Shown here piece after piece: positions 45,682 to 55,340 of a stretch of DNA of 64,000 nt; position 1 is the stretch's first letter, and every line of letters begins with the position of its first letter. This stretch comes from Streptococcus canis (GTDB taxonomy: Bacteria; Bacillota; Bacilli; Lactobacillales; Streptococcaceae). The position numbers and the translations under genes were made by a program. The notes under the pieces were generated by a model. That model searched no databases. It saw only the letters and a program-made list of their open reading frames with translations, and was not told the DNA's origin. The DNA lies in assembly GCF_900636575.1 (NCBI RefSeq), contig NZ_LR134293.1:927001-991000 (forward strand). Direction: 5' to 3'.

Positions 45682-46521
45682 ATGGAAGACCAACTATCAA
45701 TTTTCATTATCTCTGATTCTCTAGGAGAGACAGCAAGGGCTCTAGCTAAGGCCTGTATTTACCAGTTTCCTAATCATGACCATTGGGAATTTCGCCGTTT
45801 TTCCTATATCAATAGGACTGATTTGCTTGACAAGGTGTTTGAGGAGGCTAGCCAAACAACAGCCTTTTTGATGTTTAGTCTGGTTGACGAGAAGCTGGCT
45901 AGCTATGCTGAAAAACGTTGTCAGGAAGAAGGGTTTGTCTATGTTGATTTGCTGACTAATGTCATTAAGGCTATGGCTAGCATTTCAGGGGCTAAGCCTT
46001 TGGGGCAGCCAGGTATGTTACGGCGTTTGGACAATCATTATTTCAAACGGGTGGATGCCATTGAATTTGCAGTTAAATATGATGATGGCAAGGATCCTAG
46101 GGGAATTCTGAAAGCTGACGTGATTTTGCTGGGAGTATCAAGAACCTCTAAAACGCCTCTTAGCATGTACCTTGCCGACAAGCAATTAAAGGTAGTCAAT
46201 ATCCCCTTGGTACCTGAAATTCCAATTCCCAAGGAATTGAGTCAGGTGTCTCCTAAGCGAATTATCGGATTGACTAACTCGCCGGAAAAACTCAATCATA
46301 TTCGAAGCGAACGCCTGAAGACGCTGGGTGTCTCGGGCGCAGCTAATTATGCTAAAATGGACCGCATTTTGGAAGAACTGGACTATGCTGATAAGCTGAT
46401 GAAAACTCTCAAGTGTCCAGTCATCAATGTGGCTCATAAGGCGATTGAGGAAACAGCAAGTATTATTTTAGAGTTGTTGACGTCAAATGGTGTAGCTGTC
46501 GTTAAAGATTACGACAGGTAA
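45682..46521 (+). CDS. ppsR: Pyruvate,phosphate dikinase regulatory protein (kinase/pyrophosphorylase)
   Basis: 279 residues from ATG 45682 with GGAGGA 8 nt upstream (a GTG two codons earlier is too close to the RBS). DUF299 family: [12 protein letters not shown] at the start and a P-loop-like [13 protein letters not shown] in the middle. It inactivates PPDK by ADP-dependent phosphorylation and reactivates it by phosphate-dependent removal. It sits between ccpN and ppdK, so regulator and target are co-expressed. Confidence 0.93.
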   Translation: MEDQLSIFIISDSLGETARALAKACIYQFPNHDHWEFRRFSYINRTDLLDKVFEEASQTTAFLMFSLVDEKLASYAEKRCQEEGFVYVDLLTNVIKAMASISGAKPLGQPGMLRRLDNHYFKRVDAIEFAVKYDDGKDPRGILKADVILLGVSRTSKTPLSMYLADKQLKVVNIPLVPEIPIPKELSQVSPKRIIGLTNSPEKLNHIRSERLKTLGVSGAANYAKMDRILEELDYADKLMKTLKCPVINVAHKAIEETASIILELLTSNGVAVVKDYDR

Positions 46522-46534
46522 TAGGAGGCTTATC

Positions 46535-49180
46535 ATGGGAAAGACATTTGTTTATCGGTTTGATCAAGGTCACAAAGACATGTGCGATTTATTAGGAGGC
46601 AAGGGAGCAAATTTGGCTGAAATGACAGCTATTGGCCTGCCTGTGCCGCAAGGGTTTACCATTACGACAGAAGCCTGTAATGATTATTATGAAAAAAACG
46701 GTCAGATCAGTTCGCTGGTGTTAGAACAAATTGATCAGGCTTTGCTGGAATTGGAGCAGGTTCAGGGGAAGGTATTAGGCAGTGACGACAGCCCGTTATT
46801 GGTTTCAGTCCGTTCAGGTGCTGTTTTTTCCATGCCTGGCATGATGGATACCATTTTAAATCTCGGATTAAATGATAAGAGTGTGCTTGGCCTTGCCGCA
46901 AGCACACAAAATGAACGTTTTGCTTATGATAGCTACCGCCGTTTCATTCAAATGTTTTCGGACGTGGCTATGGAGATTCCCAAGTACAAATTTGAAGCTG
47001 TCCTTGACCGTATCAAAGAAGTCAAGGGGTATCAAAATGATACGGAATTAACAACAGACGATTTACTGGCTATCGTGACTGAATACAAGGCTATTTATCA
47101 AAGTGAGATTGGCAAGGCTTTTCCCCAAAATCCCAAAGAGCAATTATTGCTTGCGATTAAGGCTGTTTTTCGGTCTTGGAATAATCCAAGGGCTCGTGTT
47201 TACCGTCAACTCAATGATATTTCGGACCAATTGGGAACAGCGGTGACTATCCAGTCCATGGTTTTTGGGAATATGGGAGCAGATAGTGGTACGGGAGTTG
47301 CCTTTACCCGCAATCCCGCCACAGGAGAGGCTGTTATTTTTGGAGAATATTTGATCAATGCCCAGGGAGAAGATGTGGTGGCAGGCATTCGGACGCCACA
47401 AAGTATAGCCACTCTAGAAAAAGAAATGCCAGCTATTTATGCCCAATTTGTTGCTATCACCAAGCTTCTGGAAAAACACTACCGTGACATGCAAGATGTG
47501 GAATTCACCATAGAAAAAGGCAAGCTTTATATGCTGCAGACCCGTAATGGGAAACGCACTGCCAAGGCCGCTATCAAGATTGCCGTTGATTTGGTGACAG
47601 AAGGTTTGATTAGCAAAGAAGAAGCTATTTTACGCATTGACCCTAGTCAGCTGGATCAGTTGCTTCACCCAACCTTTGACCCCAAAGCCCGTCAAGAGGC
47701 CTTGTGTCTGACTAAGGGATTACCAGCCTCACCAGGAGCTGCTTCGGGTCGTGTTTATTTCCAAGCAGAGGATGTGGTGGCTCATGCCAAACAAGGTGAA
47801 CCATGTCTTTTAGTTCGTCAAGAGACGTCACCAGAAGATATTGAAGGGATGGTGAGTTCAGTTGGTATTTTAACGGCTCGCGGGGGCATGACTTCTCACG
47901 CAGCAGTGGTTGCAAGAGGTATGGGGAAAACCTGTGTGGCTGGTTGTAGTCAATTACGGGTTAATGAAGTAGCAAAAAGCATTGAAGTAGACGGTAGACA
48001 GATTCATGAGGGAGACTATCTTTCTATTGATGGCAGCACAGGTGCTGTTTATCTGGGAGAACTCGCCATGACCTCCGTAACAGTTGACGACACTTATACA
48101 ACCTTTATGAGCTGGGTCGATGAGGCGCGTGATATGTTGGTCAGAACCAATGCTGACAATCCTCGTGACGCCCAAAAAGGGATTGACTTTGGCGCAGAAG
48201 GTATAGGCTTGTGTCGGACAGAACACATGTTCTTTGAGGAAGACAGGATTCCAGCTGTTCGTGAAATGATTTTAGCGGACGGCTTAGATGATCGTCTCAA
48301 GGCCTTGGACAAGCTCCTGCCTTTCCAACGTCAGGATTTTTATGAGATTTTTAAAGTATTGAATGGCAGAGCCTGCACCATTCGTCTCTTAGACCCACCA
48401 TTACATGAATTTCTGCCGCATGAGGAAAAAGCGATTAAGGATTTGGCAGAGCAGCTGGGTTATCCCCTAGATTACCTTCACAAACGCATTGCTGACTTGG
48501 AAGAATTTAACCCTATGTTGGGACACCGTGGTTGTCGTTTAGCCATTACTTACCCAGAAATTTATCAAATGCAGGTCAAAGCCATTGCTCAAGGTGCTAT
48601 CAAGGCCTTGCAAGAAGGGTATGAAGTGAGACCCGAAATTATGGTTCCTCTGATTAGTAGTGCCAAGGAACTGGCTATGTTACGTCCCCTCATTGAGCAA
48701 ACCATGCAAGAAGAATTGACAGCCCTAGATCAAGAGTTGGCTTACACCATTGGGACGATGATTGAAATTCCAAGAGCCTGTGTGACAGCTGATGACATCG
48801 CTCAGTATGCTGATTTCTTTAGTTTTGGCACAAATGACCTAACACAAATGGGCTTTGGTTTTTCCCGAGACGATGCTGGAAAATTCTTGGGGGAATACGT
48901 TGACAGGGGAATTTTTGATAAGGATCCATTCCAGACCTTTGATCAGAAAGGAATTGGTCGTCTCTTTAGCACCGCAGTTGCATTAGGTCGTTCGGCTAAG
49001 CCTGAGTTGAAACTTGGTATTTGTGGGGAACATGGTGGCGACCCAGCTGCCATTGCCTTTTGCCACAGTCAAGGTCTAACCTACGTTTCTTGTTCGCCAT
49101 TTAGAGTGCCGCTTGCTCGCTTAGCGGCTGCTCAGGCGGCTATCAAAGCTTCAAGCTACAGTTTTACCCAAGACAAATAG
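46535..49180 (+). CDS. ppdK: Pyruvate, phosphate dikinase
   Basis: 881 residues. N-terminal ATP-grasp domain (GGKGANLAEM, SVRSGAVFSMPGMMDTILNLGLND), central phosphohistidine domain (ARGGMTSHAAVVARGMGKTCVAG) and C-terminal PEP/pyruvate barrel (GAEGIGLCRTEHMFF, MLGHRGCRLAITYPEI, and CGEHGGDPAAIAF with the catalytic Cys). It interconverts pyruvate, ATP and Pi with PEP, AMP and PPi. RBS ATAGGAGG, 13 bp after ppsR. Confidence 0.96.
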   Translation: MGKTFVYRFDQGHKDMCDLLGGKGANLAEMTAIGLPVPQGFTITTEACNDYYEKNGQISSLVLEQIDQALLELEQVQGKVLGSDDSPLLVSVRSGAVFSMPGMMDTILNLGLNDKSVLGLAASTQNERFAYDSYRRFIQMFSDVAMEIPKYKFEAVLDRIKEVKGYQNDTELTTDDLLAIVTEYKAIYQSEIGKAFPQNPKEQLLLAIKAVFRSWNNPRARVYRQLNDISDQLGTAVTIQSMVFGNMGADSGTGVAFTRNPATGEAVIFGEYLINAQGEDVVAGIRTPQSIATLEKEMPAIYAQFVAITKLLEKHYRDMQDVEFTIEKGKLYMLQTRNGKRTAKAAIKIAVDLVTEGLISKEEAILRIDPSQLDQLLHPTFDPKARQEALCLTKGLPASPGAASGRVYFQAEDVVAHAKQGEPCLLVRQETSPEDIEGMVSSVGILTARGGMTSHAAVVARGMGKTCVAGCSQLRVNEVAKSIEVDGRQIHEGDYLSIDGSTGAVYLGELAMTSVTVDDTYTTFMSWVDEARDMLVRTNADNPRDAQKGIDFGAEGIGLCRTEHMFFEEDRIPAVREMILADGLDDRLKALDKLLPFQRQDFYEIFKVLNGRACTIRLLDPPLHEFLPHEEKAIKDLAEQLGYPLDYLHKRIADLEEFNPMLGHRGCRLAITYPEIYQMQVKAIAQGAIKALQEGYEVRPEIMVPLISSAKELAMLRPLIEQTMQEELTALDQELAYTIGTMIEIPRACVTADDIAQYADFFSFGTNDLTQMGFGFSRDDAGKFLGEYVDRGIFDKDPFQTFDQKGIGRLFSTAVALGRSAKPELKLGICGEHGGDPAAIAFCHSQGLTYVSCSPFRVPLARLAAAQAAIKASSYSFTQDK

Positions 49181-49193
49181 AACTGAGTCTATC

Positions 49194-49239
49194 AAACTTC
49201 TTGACTAAGGTTTTCTGACCTTAGTCAGGGAGTTTTTTT
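49194..49239 (+). terminator. Strong terminator after ppdK
   Basis: TGACTAAGG (49202-49210) and CCTTAGTCA (49219-49227) pair perfectly. The stem can extend outward through AAACTTCT / GGGAGTTT with G-U pairs, and a run of seven T follows. Confidence 0.85.
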
Positions 49240-49293
49240 GCTGTATAGCTTTCTAGAATTGCATCGGTCATCTATGGTAAATGGGAGCAATTG

Positions 49294-49302
49294 TGATATA
49301 AT
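49294..49302 (+). promoter_or_regulatory. Extended -10 promoter of gatCAB
   Basis: TGATATAAT, a perfect extended -10, about 110 bp before the gatC ATG. The leader shows no T-box hallmark that I can find. Confidence 0.55.
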
Positions 49303-49411
49303 AATTGAGACTATGTAAAAATGATGTGAGAAGTTTTTCCGGACCTTTGGAGAATGGCAGAGCTGTTCTTTGGCATTGGAATACTTCTGATCATCTTGGA
49401 TGGGAGAAATC

Positions 49412-49714
49412 ATGAAAATTTCTGAAGAAGAAGTTCGCCATGTCGCGAAACTATCAAAATTATCATTTTCAGAAAGTGAGACAAGAGCCTTTGCAACGAC
49501 CTTATCTAAAATCGTTGACATGGTTGAATTGCTGAACGAAGTTGATACCGAAGGTGTTGCCATTACAACAACCATGGCAGATAAGAAAAATGTGATGCGT
49601 CAAGATGTCGCCGAAGAAGGAACAGACCGTGCCTTGCTCTTTAAAAATGTTCCTGAAAAAGAAAATCACTTTATCAAGGTACCTGCTATTTTGGATGACG
49701 GAGGAGATGCCTAA
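49412..49714 (+). CDS. gatC: Asp/Glu-tRNA amidotransferase subunit C
   Basis: 100 residues from [17 protein letters not shown] with GGGAGA upstream; the ATG four codons earlier leaves no room for the RBS. The small helical wrap of GatC is followed by [11 protein letters not shown] and a C-terminal FIKVPAILD. It stabilises GatA-GatB for making Gln-tRNA(Gln) and Asn-tRNA(Asn). TAATG overlap with gatA. Confidence 0.95.
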   Translation: MKISEEEVRHVAKLSKLSFSESETRAFATTLSKIVDMVELLNEVDTEGVAITTTMADKKNVMRQDVAEEGTDRALLFKNVPEKENHFIKVPAILDDGGDA

Positions 49715-51180
49715 TGTCTTTTAATCATAAAACCATTGAAGAGTTGCATGACCTCCTTGTGGCTAAGGAGATTTCAGCAACAGAATTGACCCAAGCAACG
49801 CTTGCAGACATCAAGTCTCGTGAGGAGGCTGTTGGGTCATTTATCACTGTTTCAGAGGAAGCTGCTCTTGAACAAGCTGCGGCAATTGATGCCAAAGGTA
49901 TTGATGCTGAGAACCTCATGTCAGGTATTCCACTAGCTGTTAAAGATAATATCTCAACCAAGGGAATCCTAACCACAGCCGCTTCAAAAATGTTGTATAA
50001 CTATGAGCCGATTTTTGATGCCACATCAGTAGCTAATGCCTACGCTAAAGACATGATTGTCATCGGGAAAACCAACATGGACGAATTTGCCATGGGTGGT
50101 TCAACCGAAACGTCATATTTCAAGAAAACGAAAAATGCTTGGGACCACACAAAAGTACCTGGTGGCTCATCAGGTGGCTCAGCAACAGCAGTGGCTTCAG
50201 GACAAGTTCGTTTGTCTCTTGGTTCAGATACCGGTGGTTCTATTCGGCAGCCAGCTGCCTTTAATGGTGTTGTCGGTTTGAAACCGACCTATGGTACTGT
50301 TTCTCGCTATGGTTTGATTGCTTTTGGCAGCTCACTTGATCAGATTGGACCTTTTGCTCCGACAGTTAAAGAGAACGCCCAATTATTAAATGTGATTGCA
50401 AGTAGCGATGTCAAGGATGCTACTTCAGCACCTGTCCGCATTGCAGACTACACGTCTAAAATTGGTCGTGACATTAAAGGCATGAAGATTGCCCTTCCTA
50501 AAGAATACCTCGGAGAAGGGATTGATCCTGAGATTAAGGAAACGGTTCTTGCGGCCGCTAAACAATTTGAAGCCTTAGGAGCTACTGTTGAGGAAGTTAG
50601 CCTTCCACATAGCAAGTATGGTGTGGCGGTGTATTATATTATTGCGTCGTCAGAAGCGTCCTCAAACTTACAACGTTTTGATGGCATTCGCTATGGTTTC
50701 CGTGCTGACGATGCTAAAACCTTGGACGAAATCTATGTTAACACTCGTAGTCAAGGCTTTGGTGATGAGGTTAAACGTCGTATCATGCTTGGAACTTTTA
50801 GCTTATCATCGGGTTATTATGACGCTTATTTTAAAAAGGCTGGACAAGTGCGTACCTTGATTATCCAAGATTTTGACAAGGTTTTTGCGGACTATGATCT
50901 TATTTTAGGTCCAACAACACCGACGGTTGCCTTTGGACTAGATACCCTCAATGACGATCCTGTTGCCATGTATTTGGCTGATTTATTGACCATTCCGGTT
51001 AACTTGGCTGGTCTACCCGGGATTTCTATCCCAGCAGGTTTCGTCGATGGCTTGCCAGTAGGGCTTCAATTGATTGGTCCGAAATACGCCGAAGAAACCA
51101 TCTATCAAGCAGCCGCAGCCTTTGAAGCGGTAACAGATTATCATAAGCAACAACCGATTATTTTTGGAGGTGACAAGTAA
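49714..51180 (+). CDS. gatA: Asp/Glu-tRNA amidotransferase subunit A
   Basis: 488 residues, amidase-signature family. Catalytic Ser-cisSer-Lys residues are present in [11 protein letters not shown] (Lys), [16 protein letters not shown] (Ser) and [14 protein letters not shown] (Ser nucleophile). It releases ammonia from glutamine for GatB. One-base TAATG overlaps on both sides make the three genes one coupled unit. Confidence 0.97.
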   Translation: MSFNHKTIEELHDLLVAKEISATELTQATLADIKSREEAVGSFITVSEEAALEQAAAIDAKGIDAENLMSGIPLAVKDNISTKGILTTAASKMLYNYEPIFDATSVANAYAKDMIVIGKTNMDEFAMGGSTETSYFKKTKNAWDHTKVPGGSSGGSATAVASGQVRLSLGSDTGGSIRQPAAFNGVVGLKPTYGTVSRYGLIAFGSSLDQIGPFAPTVKENAQLLNVIASSDVKDATSAPVRIADYTSKIGRDIKGMKIALPKEYLGEGIDPEIKETVLAAAKQFEALGATVEEVSLPHSKYGVAVYYIIASSEASSNLQRFDGIRYGFRADDAKTLDEIYVNTRSQGFGDEVKRRIMLGTFSLSSGYYDAYFKKAGQVRTLIIQDFDKVFADYDLILGPTTPTVAFGLDTLNDDPVAMYLADLLTIPVNLAGLPGISIPAGFVDGLPVGLQLIGPKYAEETIYQAAAAFEAVTDYHKQQPIIFGGDK

Positions 51181-52619
51181 TGAATTTTGAAACCATTATT
51201 GGGCTTGAAGTCCATGTGGAATTAAATACCAATTCCAAAATTTTCTCACCTTCGTCAGCTCACTTTGGTGAGGATCCAAATGCCAACACGAATGTAGTTG
51301 ATTGGTCTTTCCCGGGAGTTTTGCCAGTCATGAACAAAGGGGTTATTGATGCGGGCATAAAAGCGGCGCTTGCCCTCAATATGGATATCCATAAAGAGAT
51401 GCATTTCGACCGCAAAAATTATTTCTACCCAGATAATCCTAAAGCTTATCAAATTTCACAGTTTGACGAGCCGATTGGCTACAACGGCTGGATTGAGATT
51501 AAATTAGAAGATGGCTCAACCAAGAAAATTCGTATTGAACGCGCACACTTAGAAGAAGACGCTGGTAAAAATACTCATGGCACAGATGGTTATTCTTATG
51601 TGGACCTTAACCGCCAAGGAGTTCCTCTGATTGAGATTGTGTCAGAAGCAGACATGCGTTCCCCAGAAGAAGCTTATGCTTATTTGACAGCTCTGAAAGA
51701 AATCATCCAGTACACGGGTATTTCTGATGTCAAGATGGAAGAAGGCTCCATGCGGGTGGATGCCAATATTTCCCTTCGTCCTTACGGGCAAGAACAATTT
51801 GGAACAAAGACCGAATTGAAAAACTTGAACTCCTTCTCAAATGTCCGCAAAGGGCTCGAATTTGAGGTGGAACGTCAAGCCAAAATCTTGCGTTCAGGTG
51901 GGGTGATTCGCCAAGAAACGCGCCGCTATGACGAAGCAAATAAGGGGACTATTTTGATGCGGGTCAAAGAAGGAGCAGCGGATTACCGGTATTTCCCAGA
52001 ACCAGACCTACCATTATATGAGATTGATGATGCTTGGATTGACGAGATGCGTGCCCAATTACCACAATTTCCAGCTCAGCGTCGTGCAAAATATGAAGAG
52101 GAACTTGGTCTCTCAGCTTATGATGCTAGCCAGCTAACCGCTACCAAAGCCTTGTCAGACTTCTTTGAAGCTGCAGTGGCTCTTGGAGGCGATGCTAAGC
52201 AAGTCTCTAATTGGCTACAAGGAGAAGTTGCCCAATTTCTTAATGCTGAAAGCAAAACCATCGAAGAAATTGGCTTGACGCCTGACAACTTAGTGGAAAT
52301 GATTGGCATCATTGCTGATGGCACTATTTCTTCTAAAATCGCTAAGAAAGTCTTTGTACATTTGGCTAAAAACGGCGGTTCAGCTCGCGCTTACGTGGAA
52401 AAGGCAGGGCTTGTTCAGATTTCTGATCCAGCTGTTCTGGTACCAATTATTCACCAAGTCTTTGCTGATAATGAAGCTGCAGTGGCTGATTTCAAATCAG
52501 GTAAACGCAATGCCGACAAGGCTTTCACAGGCTTCTTGATGAAGGCAACCAAAGGTCAAGCAAATCCACAAGTCGCTCAACAATTATTGGCGCAAGAATT
52601 GCAAAAACTATTAGATTAG
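51180..52619 (+). CDS. gatB: Asp/Glu-tRNA amidotransferase subunit B
   Basis: 479 residues. It begins [16 protein letters not shown], the GatB signature, with [31 protein letters not shown] and [13 protein letters not shown] in the kinase-like cradle. The C-terminal YqeY-like tail domain (about 330-479, ending [15 protein letters not shown]) binds tRNA. It phosphorylates and amidates mischarged tRNA. Last gene of gatCAB. Confidence 0.97.
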   Translation: MNFETIIGLEVHVELNTNSKIFSPSSAHFGEDPNANTNVVDWSFPGVLPVMNKGVIDAGIKAALALNMDIHKEMHFDRKNYFYPDNPKAYQISQFDEPIGYNGWIEIKLEDGSTKKIRIERAHLEEDAGKNTHGTDGYSYVDLNRQGVPLIEIVSEADMRSPEEAYAYLTALKEIIQYTGISDVKMEEGSMRVDANISLRPYGQEQFGTKTELKNLNSFSNVRKGLEFEVERQAKILRSGGVIRQETRRYDEANKGTILMRVKEGAADYRYFPEPDLPLYEIDDAWIDEMRAQLPQFPAQRRAKYEEELGLSAYDASQLTATKALSDFFEAAVALGGDAKQVSNWLQGEVAQFLNAESKTIEEIGLTPDNLVEMIGIIADGTISSKIAKKVFVHLAKNGGSARAYVEKAGLVQISDPAVLVPIIHQVFADNEAAVADFKSGKRNADKAFTGFLMKATKGQANPQVAQQLLAQELQKLLD

Positions 52620-52715
52620 TCCTTATCACCAATAGCTGATGAGAGACTTTAATATCAAAAAGTGATTGATTGACGAGTGCTTTTCTTAAAGTTCGCTCAT
52701 TTGTAACCAGAGTAG

Positions 52716-52887
52716 TATAATCGTAAGGACTGATAGAGCGTGCATCGTTAACTCAGACGCGGCGACTAGTTTATGAAGGATTGTCTAAGAGCTTAAAAAA
52801 GACTTCTCAAAGTAGCCTATTTAGGCTAGCTAAGCCTGCTTAACGGTGTTAAACTAATTTTTAAAGAGATGGAAAAAGGGTGGTGCT
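52716..52887 (+). promoter_or_regulatory. Possible promoter and structured leader of the EamA gene
   Basis: TATAAT at 52716-52721 would give a leader of about 160 nt before ATG 52888. The leader contains the hairpin AGCCTATTTAGGCT near 52815 and an overlapping GGCTAGCTAAGCC pairing. No known riboswitch pattern is recognised, and the -35 is weak. Confidence 0.3.
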
Positions 52888-53856
52888 ATGTCAAAAACGC
52901 TTAAAGGAAGTCTAATGGTTCTATTGGCAGGAGTGGCTTGGGGAATTTCAGGTGTTTCTGGTCAATATTTAATGGGACATGGCATGGACGTTCATTTATT
53001 GACCTCCCTTCGCCTGATCATATCTGGTCTGATTTTATCGGCTCTAGCTTGTTGGCGTCAAAAAGAACAGGTTGTAGCACTTATTACTTCTCAAAAACAG
53101 TTAAGAGAACTTTTGATTTATAGCTTACTTGGTCTGGGACTTAACCAATACGCCTACCTTTTGGCAATACGCTACTCCAATGCTGGTACAGCCACCGTTT
53201 TACAGTACTTATCTCCCATTTTGGTATTGGTTTTTGTTTCTTTGAAGGCTAAACGTCTGCCCAGTCTATCCGAAACGCTGGCTATTATACTGGCTATCGT
53301 AGGTACTGCTATTATGGCCTTTCATGGGGATTTAGCTCATTTGGCCATTAGTCCGATAGGATTGTTTTGGGGTATTTTTTCGGCCCTCACTTATGCCTAT
53401 TGCGTCATTAAGCCGGTTAAATTAATTGAGGAGTGGGGAAGTTTGCTGGTCATTGGACTGGCTATGCTAATGGGGGGGATCGTCTTTCCAGTAGTGACCA
53501 GAGCCTGGAGATACCCTCTAGTTTTAACAGTCGGCAACTTGATTGCTCTAGTCGGTATTATTGGGGTAGGAACCCTTTTTGCCTATACTTTTTTTCTCAA
53601 AGGTGCTTCTCTCATTGGGCCTGTTAAGGCAAGCCTGCTAGCATCTATTGAGCCAGTGGCCTCTGTTTTCTTTGCCATTGTGCTCCTGAAAGAGTTTTTT
53701 TACGCCATTGATCTTTTAGGAATGGTTTTGATTTTAGTGGCTGTTTTGCTGATTTCTTTTAGAGATTTGCTGATTTACCAAAAAGAAAAACGGTTGATGA
53801 AAGCAGCTGTGAGACAGAACATCAAGCGTAAGAAGGGTTGCGATTTATTAAGGTAG
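52888..53856 (+). CDS. EamA/DMT-family transporter
   Basis: 322 residues with ten hydrophobic segments arranged as two EamA repeats (about 5-140 and 150-290). Typical pieces: GVAWGISGVSGQYLM at the start of repeat 1, SNAGTATVLQYLSPILVL at its end, and PVKASLLASIEPVASVFFAIVLLKE at the end of repeat 2. A basic cytoplasmic tail ends the protein. Drug/metabolite exporter superfamily; the substrate cannot be predicted. Confidence 0.88.
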   Translation: MSKTLKGSLMVLLAGVAWGISGVSGQYLMGHGMDVHLLTSLRLIISGLILSALACWRQKEQVVALITSQKQLRELLIYSLLGLGLNQYAYLLAIRYSNAGTATVLQYLSPILVLVFVSLKAKRLPSLSETLAIILAIVGTAIMAFHGDLAHLAISPIGLFWGIFSALTYAYCVIKPVKLIEEWGSLLVIGLAMLMGGIVFPVVTRAWRYPLVLTVGNLIALVGIIGVGTLFAYTFFLKGASLIGPVKASLLASIEPVASVFFAIVLLKEFFYAIDLLGMVLILVAVLLISFRDLLIYQKEKRLMKAAVRQNIKRKKGCDLLR

Positions 53857-53891
53857 CTATAATAGACGAGATAAGAGAAAGAGGTAGTGAG

Positions 53892-54128
53892 ATGATTTGG
53901 TCTTTAATAGTAGGTGCTATCATCGGCATGATTGCAGGTAAAATCACCGAAAAAGGGCAGTCTATGGGCTGTTTTACTAATAGTGTTGCCGGCCTTATTG
54001 GGTCGGCCGTTGGTCAAAGGCTTTTTGGGGATTGGGGCATTCAGTTGGCAGGCATGGCTATTTTCCCCTCCATCATGGGAGCAGCCATTGTGATTGTTCT
54101 TGCGTCAGCTATTTTTGGTAACAAATGA
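53892..54128 (+). CDS. GlsB/YeaQ/YmgE family small membrane protein
   Basis: 78 residues from MIWSLIVGAIIGMIAGKI with GAGGTAGTGAG upstream; longer in-frame starts reach back into the EamA gene. Three hydrophobic segments with Gly-rich turns (GKITEKG, GLIGSAVGQ) match the transglycosylase-associated / stress-linked GlsB family. Function unknown. It begins 35 bp after the EamA stop, so probably co-transcribed. Confidence 0.85.
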   Translation: MIWSLIVGAIIGMIAGKITEKGQSMGCFTNSVAGLIGSAVGQRLFGDWGIQLAGMAIFPSIMGAAIVIVLASAIFGNK

Positions 54129-54194
54129 TAAGACGAGCTCTAGTAGTGCTCAGATAAGAAAAAGGTCTGAGATAAAATGAGTTCTCAGCACAGA

Positions 54195-54232
54195 AAAAAT
54201 AGGGATTCACTTCTGGTGAGTCTCTATTTTTG
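54195..54232 (+). terminator. Terminator after GlsB-like gene
   Basis: AAAATAGGGATTCAC and GTGAGTCTCTATTTT form a long stem with two G-U or mismatched positions and a 5-nt loop, ending in T-rich sequence. Confidence 0.8.
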
Positions 54233-54301
54233 TCTGATTGCTCTTTTGGTTGCGTTTATTTTTAAGGTTCCTTCTACATCACAATTTTTTATAAAAAAGG
54301 C

Positions 54302-54324
54302 TTGACAATATATATATATATAAT
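54302..54324 (+). promoter_or_regulatory. Promoter-like sequence containing an AT-dinucleotide tract
   Basis: TTGACA (54302-54307) is followed by an uninterrupted AT/TA tract that runs into TATAAT (54319-54324). The spacer is only 11 bp, too short for normal use; three more TA units would make it 17. A TATAAA at 54349 could act instead in this strain. Confidence 0.4.
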
Positions 54325-54374
54325 TGTTTTCTAATTAAAAAATAATTATATAAAAGTGAGGTATAGTTAATTTA

Positions 54375-55103
54375 ATGAACCAATCAAAAGGGAAATTCAG
54401 AACATGGAAATCCAAAAAGCAATGGCTATTTGCGGGTGGAGTAGTGACGAGTGGCTTACTGCTCTCTGCACTGGTCTCAGCCCTTTTTTTAGGCTCAGGT
54501 GCTGGGCCTCGGCAAGTTAAAGATCCAGATAATCGCCAAGTAGCCTTGAGCGGAGATAATGGCGGTTCTCAACGTCCAGGTCTAAGCGGAGATAATGGCG
54601 GTTCTCAACGTCCAGGTCTAAGCGGAGATAACGGCGGCCGACTTCCAGGTCTAAGCGGAGATAACGGAGGCCGACTTCCAGGTCTAAGCGGAGATAACGG
54701 CGGTTCTCAACGTCCAGGTCTAAGCGGAGATAACGGAGGCCGACTTTCAGGTCTAAGCGGAGATAACGGCGGTTCTCAACGTCCAGGTCTAAGCGGAGAT
54801 AATGGAGGCCGACTTTCAGGTCTAAGCGGAGATAATGGAGGCCGACTTTCAGGTCTAAGCGGAGATAACGGAGGCCGACTTCCAGGTCTAAGCGGAGATA
54901 ACGGCGGTTCTCAACGTCCAGGTCTAAGCGGAGATAATGGAGGCCGACTTCTAGGTCTAAGCGGAGATAATGGCGGTTCTCAACGTCCAGGTCTAAGCGG
55001 AGATAATGGCGGCCGACTTCCAGGTCTAAGCGGAGATAACGGCGGCCGACTTCCAGGTCTAAGCGGAGATAACGGAGGCCGACTTTCAGGCGAAGAAGGG
55101 TGA
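54375..55103 (+). CDS. Membrane-anchored or secreted protein of GLSGDNGG repeats
   Basis: 242 residues. The N-terminus FRTWKSKKQWLFAGG followed by a hydrophobic helix (to about residue 40) resembles a KxYKxGKxW-type signal, though with Trp for Tyr and Lys for Gly. After a 15-residue spacer come sixteen tandem repeats (residues 58-239): six of 12 residues (LSGDNGGSQRPG) and ten of 11 residues (LSGDNGGRLPG, with Ser or Leu variants). The chain then ends EEG. Gly positions do not follow Gly-X-Y, so it is not collagen-like. The stop seems to come from a one-base frame change: in the next frame 18 more codons read ETIDLSGGGTVTIDFNFL. RBS GTGAGG, 13 nt away. No family recognised; cell-surface location is inferred. 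Confidence 0.75.
   Translation: MNQSKGKFRTWKSKKQWLFAGGVVTSGLLLSALVSALFLGSGAGPRQVKDPDNRQVALSGDNGGSQRPGLSGDNGGSQRPGLSGDNGGRLPGLSGDNGGRLPGLSGDNGGSQRPGLSGDNGGRLSGLSGDNGGSQRPGLSGDNGGRLSGLSGDNGGRLSGLSGDNGGRLPGLSGDNGGSQRPGLSGDNGGRLLGLSGDNGGSQRPGLSGDNGGRLPGLSGDNGGRLPGLSGDNGGRLSGEEG
54546..55091 (+). repeat. Sixteen tandem 33/36-bp repeats
   Basis: Units of 36 bp (GGTCTAAGCGGAGATAATGG core plus TTCTCAACGTCCA) and 33 bp (same core plus CCGACTTCCA-type end) alternate irregularly. Units are nearly identical, differing mostly at AAC/AAT and at one or two third positions. Only one of the three frames is open, since TAA occurs in the other two within each unit. Recombination can change the copy number without shifting frame. 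Confidence 0.95.
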
Positions 55104-55202
55104 AACCATAGATTTGTCTGGTGGAGGAACTGTTACTATAGACTTTAATTTTCTTTAAGCCTTACCCTATCTCTCTTTATTCAGATGCCAATGAGCAAGC
55201 AC

Positions 55203-55237
55203 AAAAAAGCTGGTCCTGAAAGGATACCAGCTTTTTT
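55203..55237 (+). terminator. Strong terminator after the repeat gene
   Basis: AAAAAAGCTGG and CCAGCTTTTTT pair perfectly over 11 bp around a 13-nt loop. Confidence 0.85.
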
Positions 55238-55340
55238 GGCAGCTTCAAACATCTTATCTTTTATTAGCTACCATTATATTATAAAGTCTCAACATTAAGA
55301 AATAGTGTCAATTGAATAACAACTCTTCTTTTTCTGGTAG

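Noticed and set aside
49240..49411. T-box leader of gatCAB
   Set aside because: I looked for the conserved T-box antiterminator bulge and a terminator before gatC and found neither.
54546..55091. CRISPR-like or collagen-like repeat array
   Set aside because: Repeats are directly adjacent with no unique spacers and are translated in the only open frame; the glycine spacing (LSGDNGGRLPG) does not follow Gly-X-Y.
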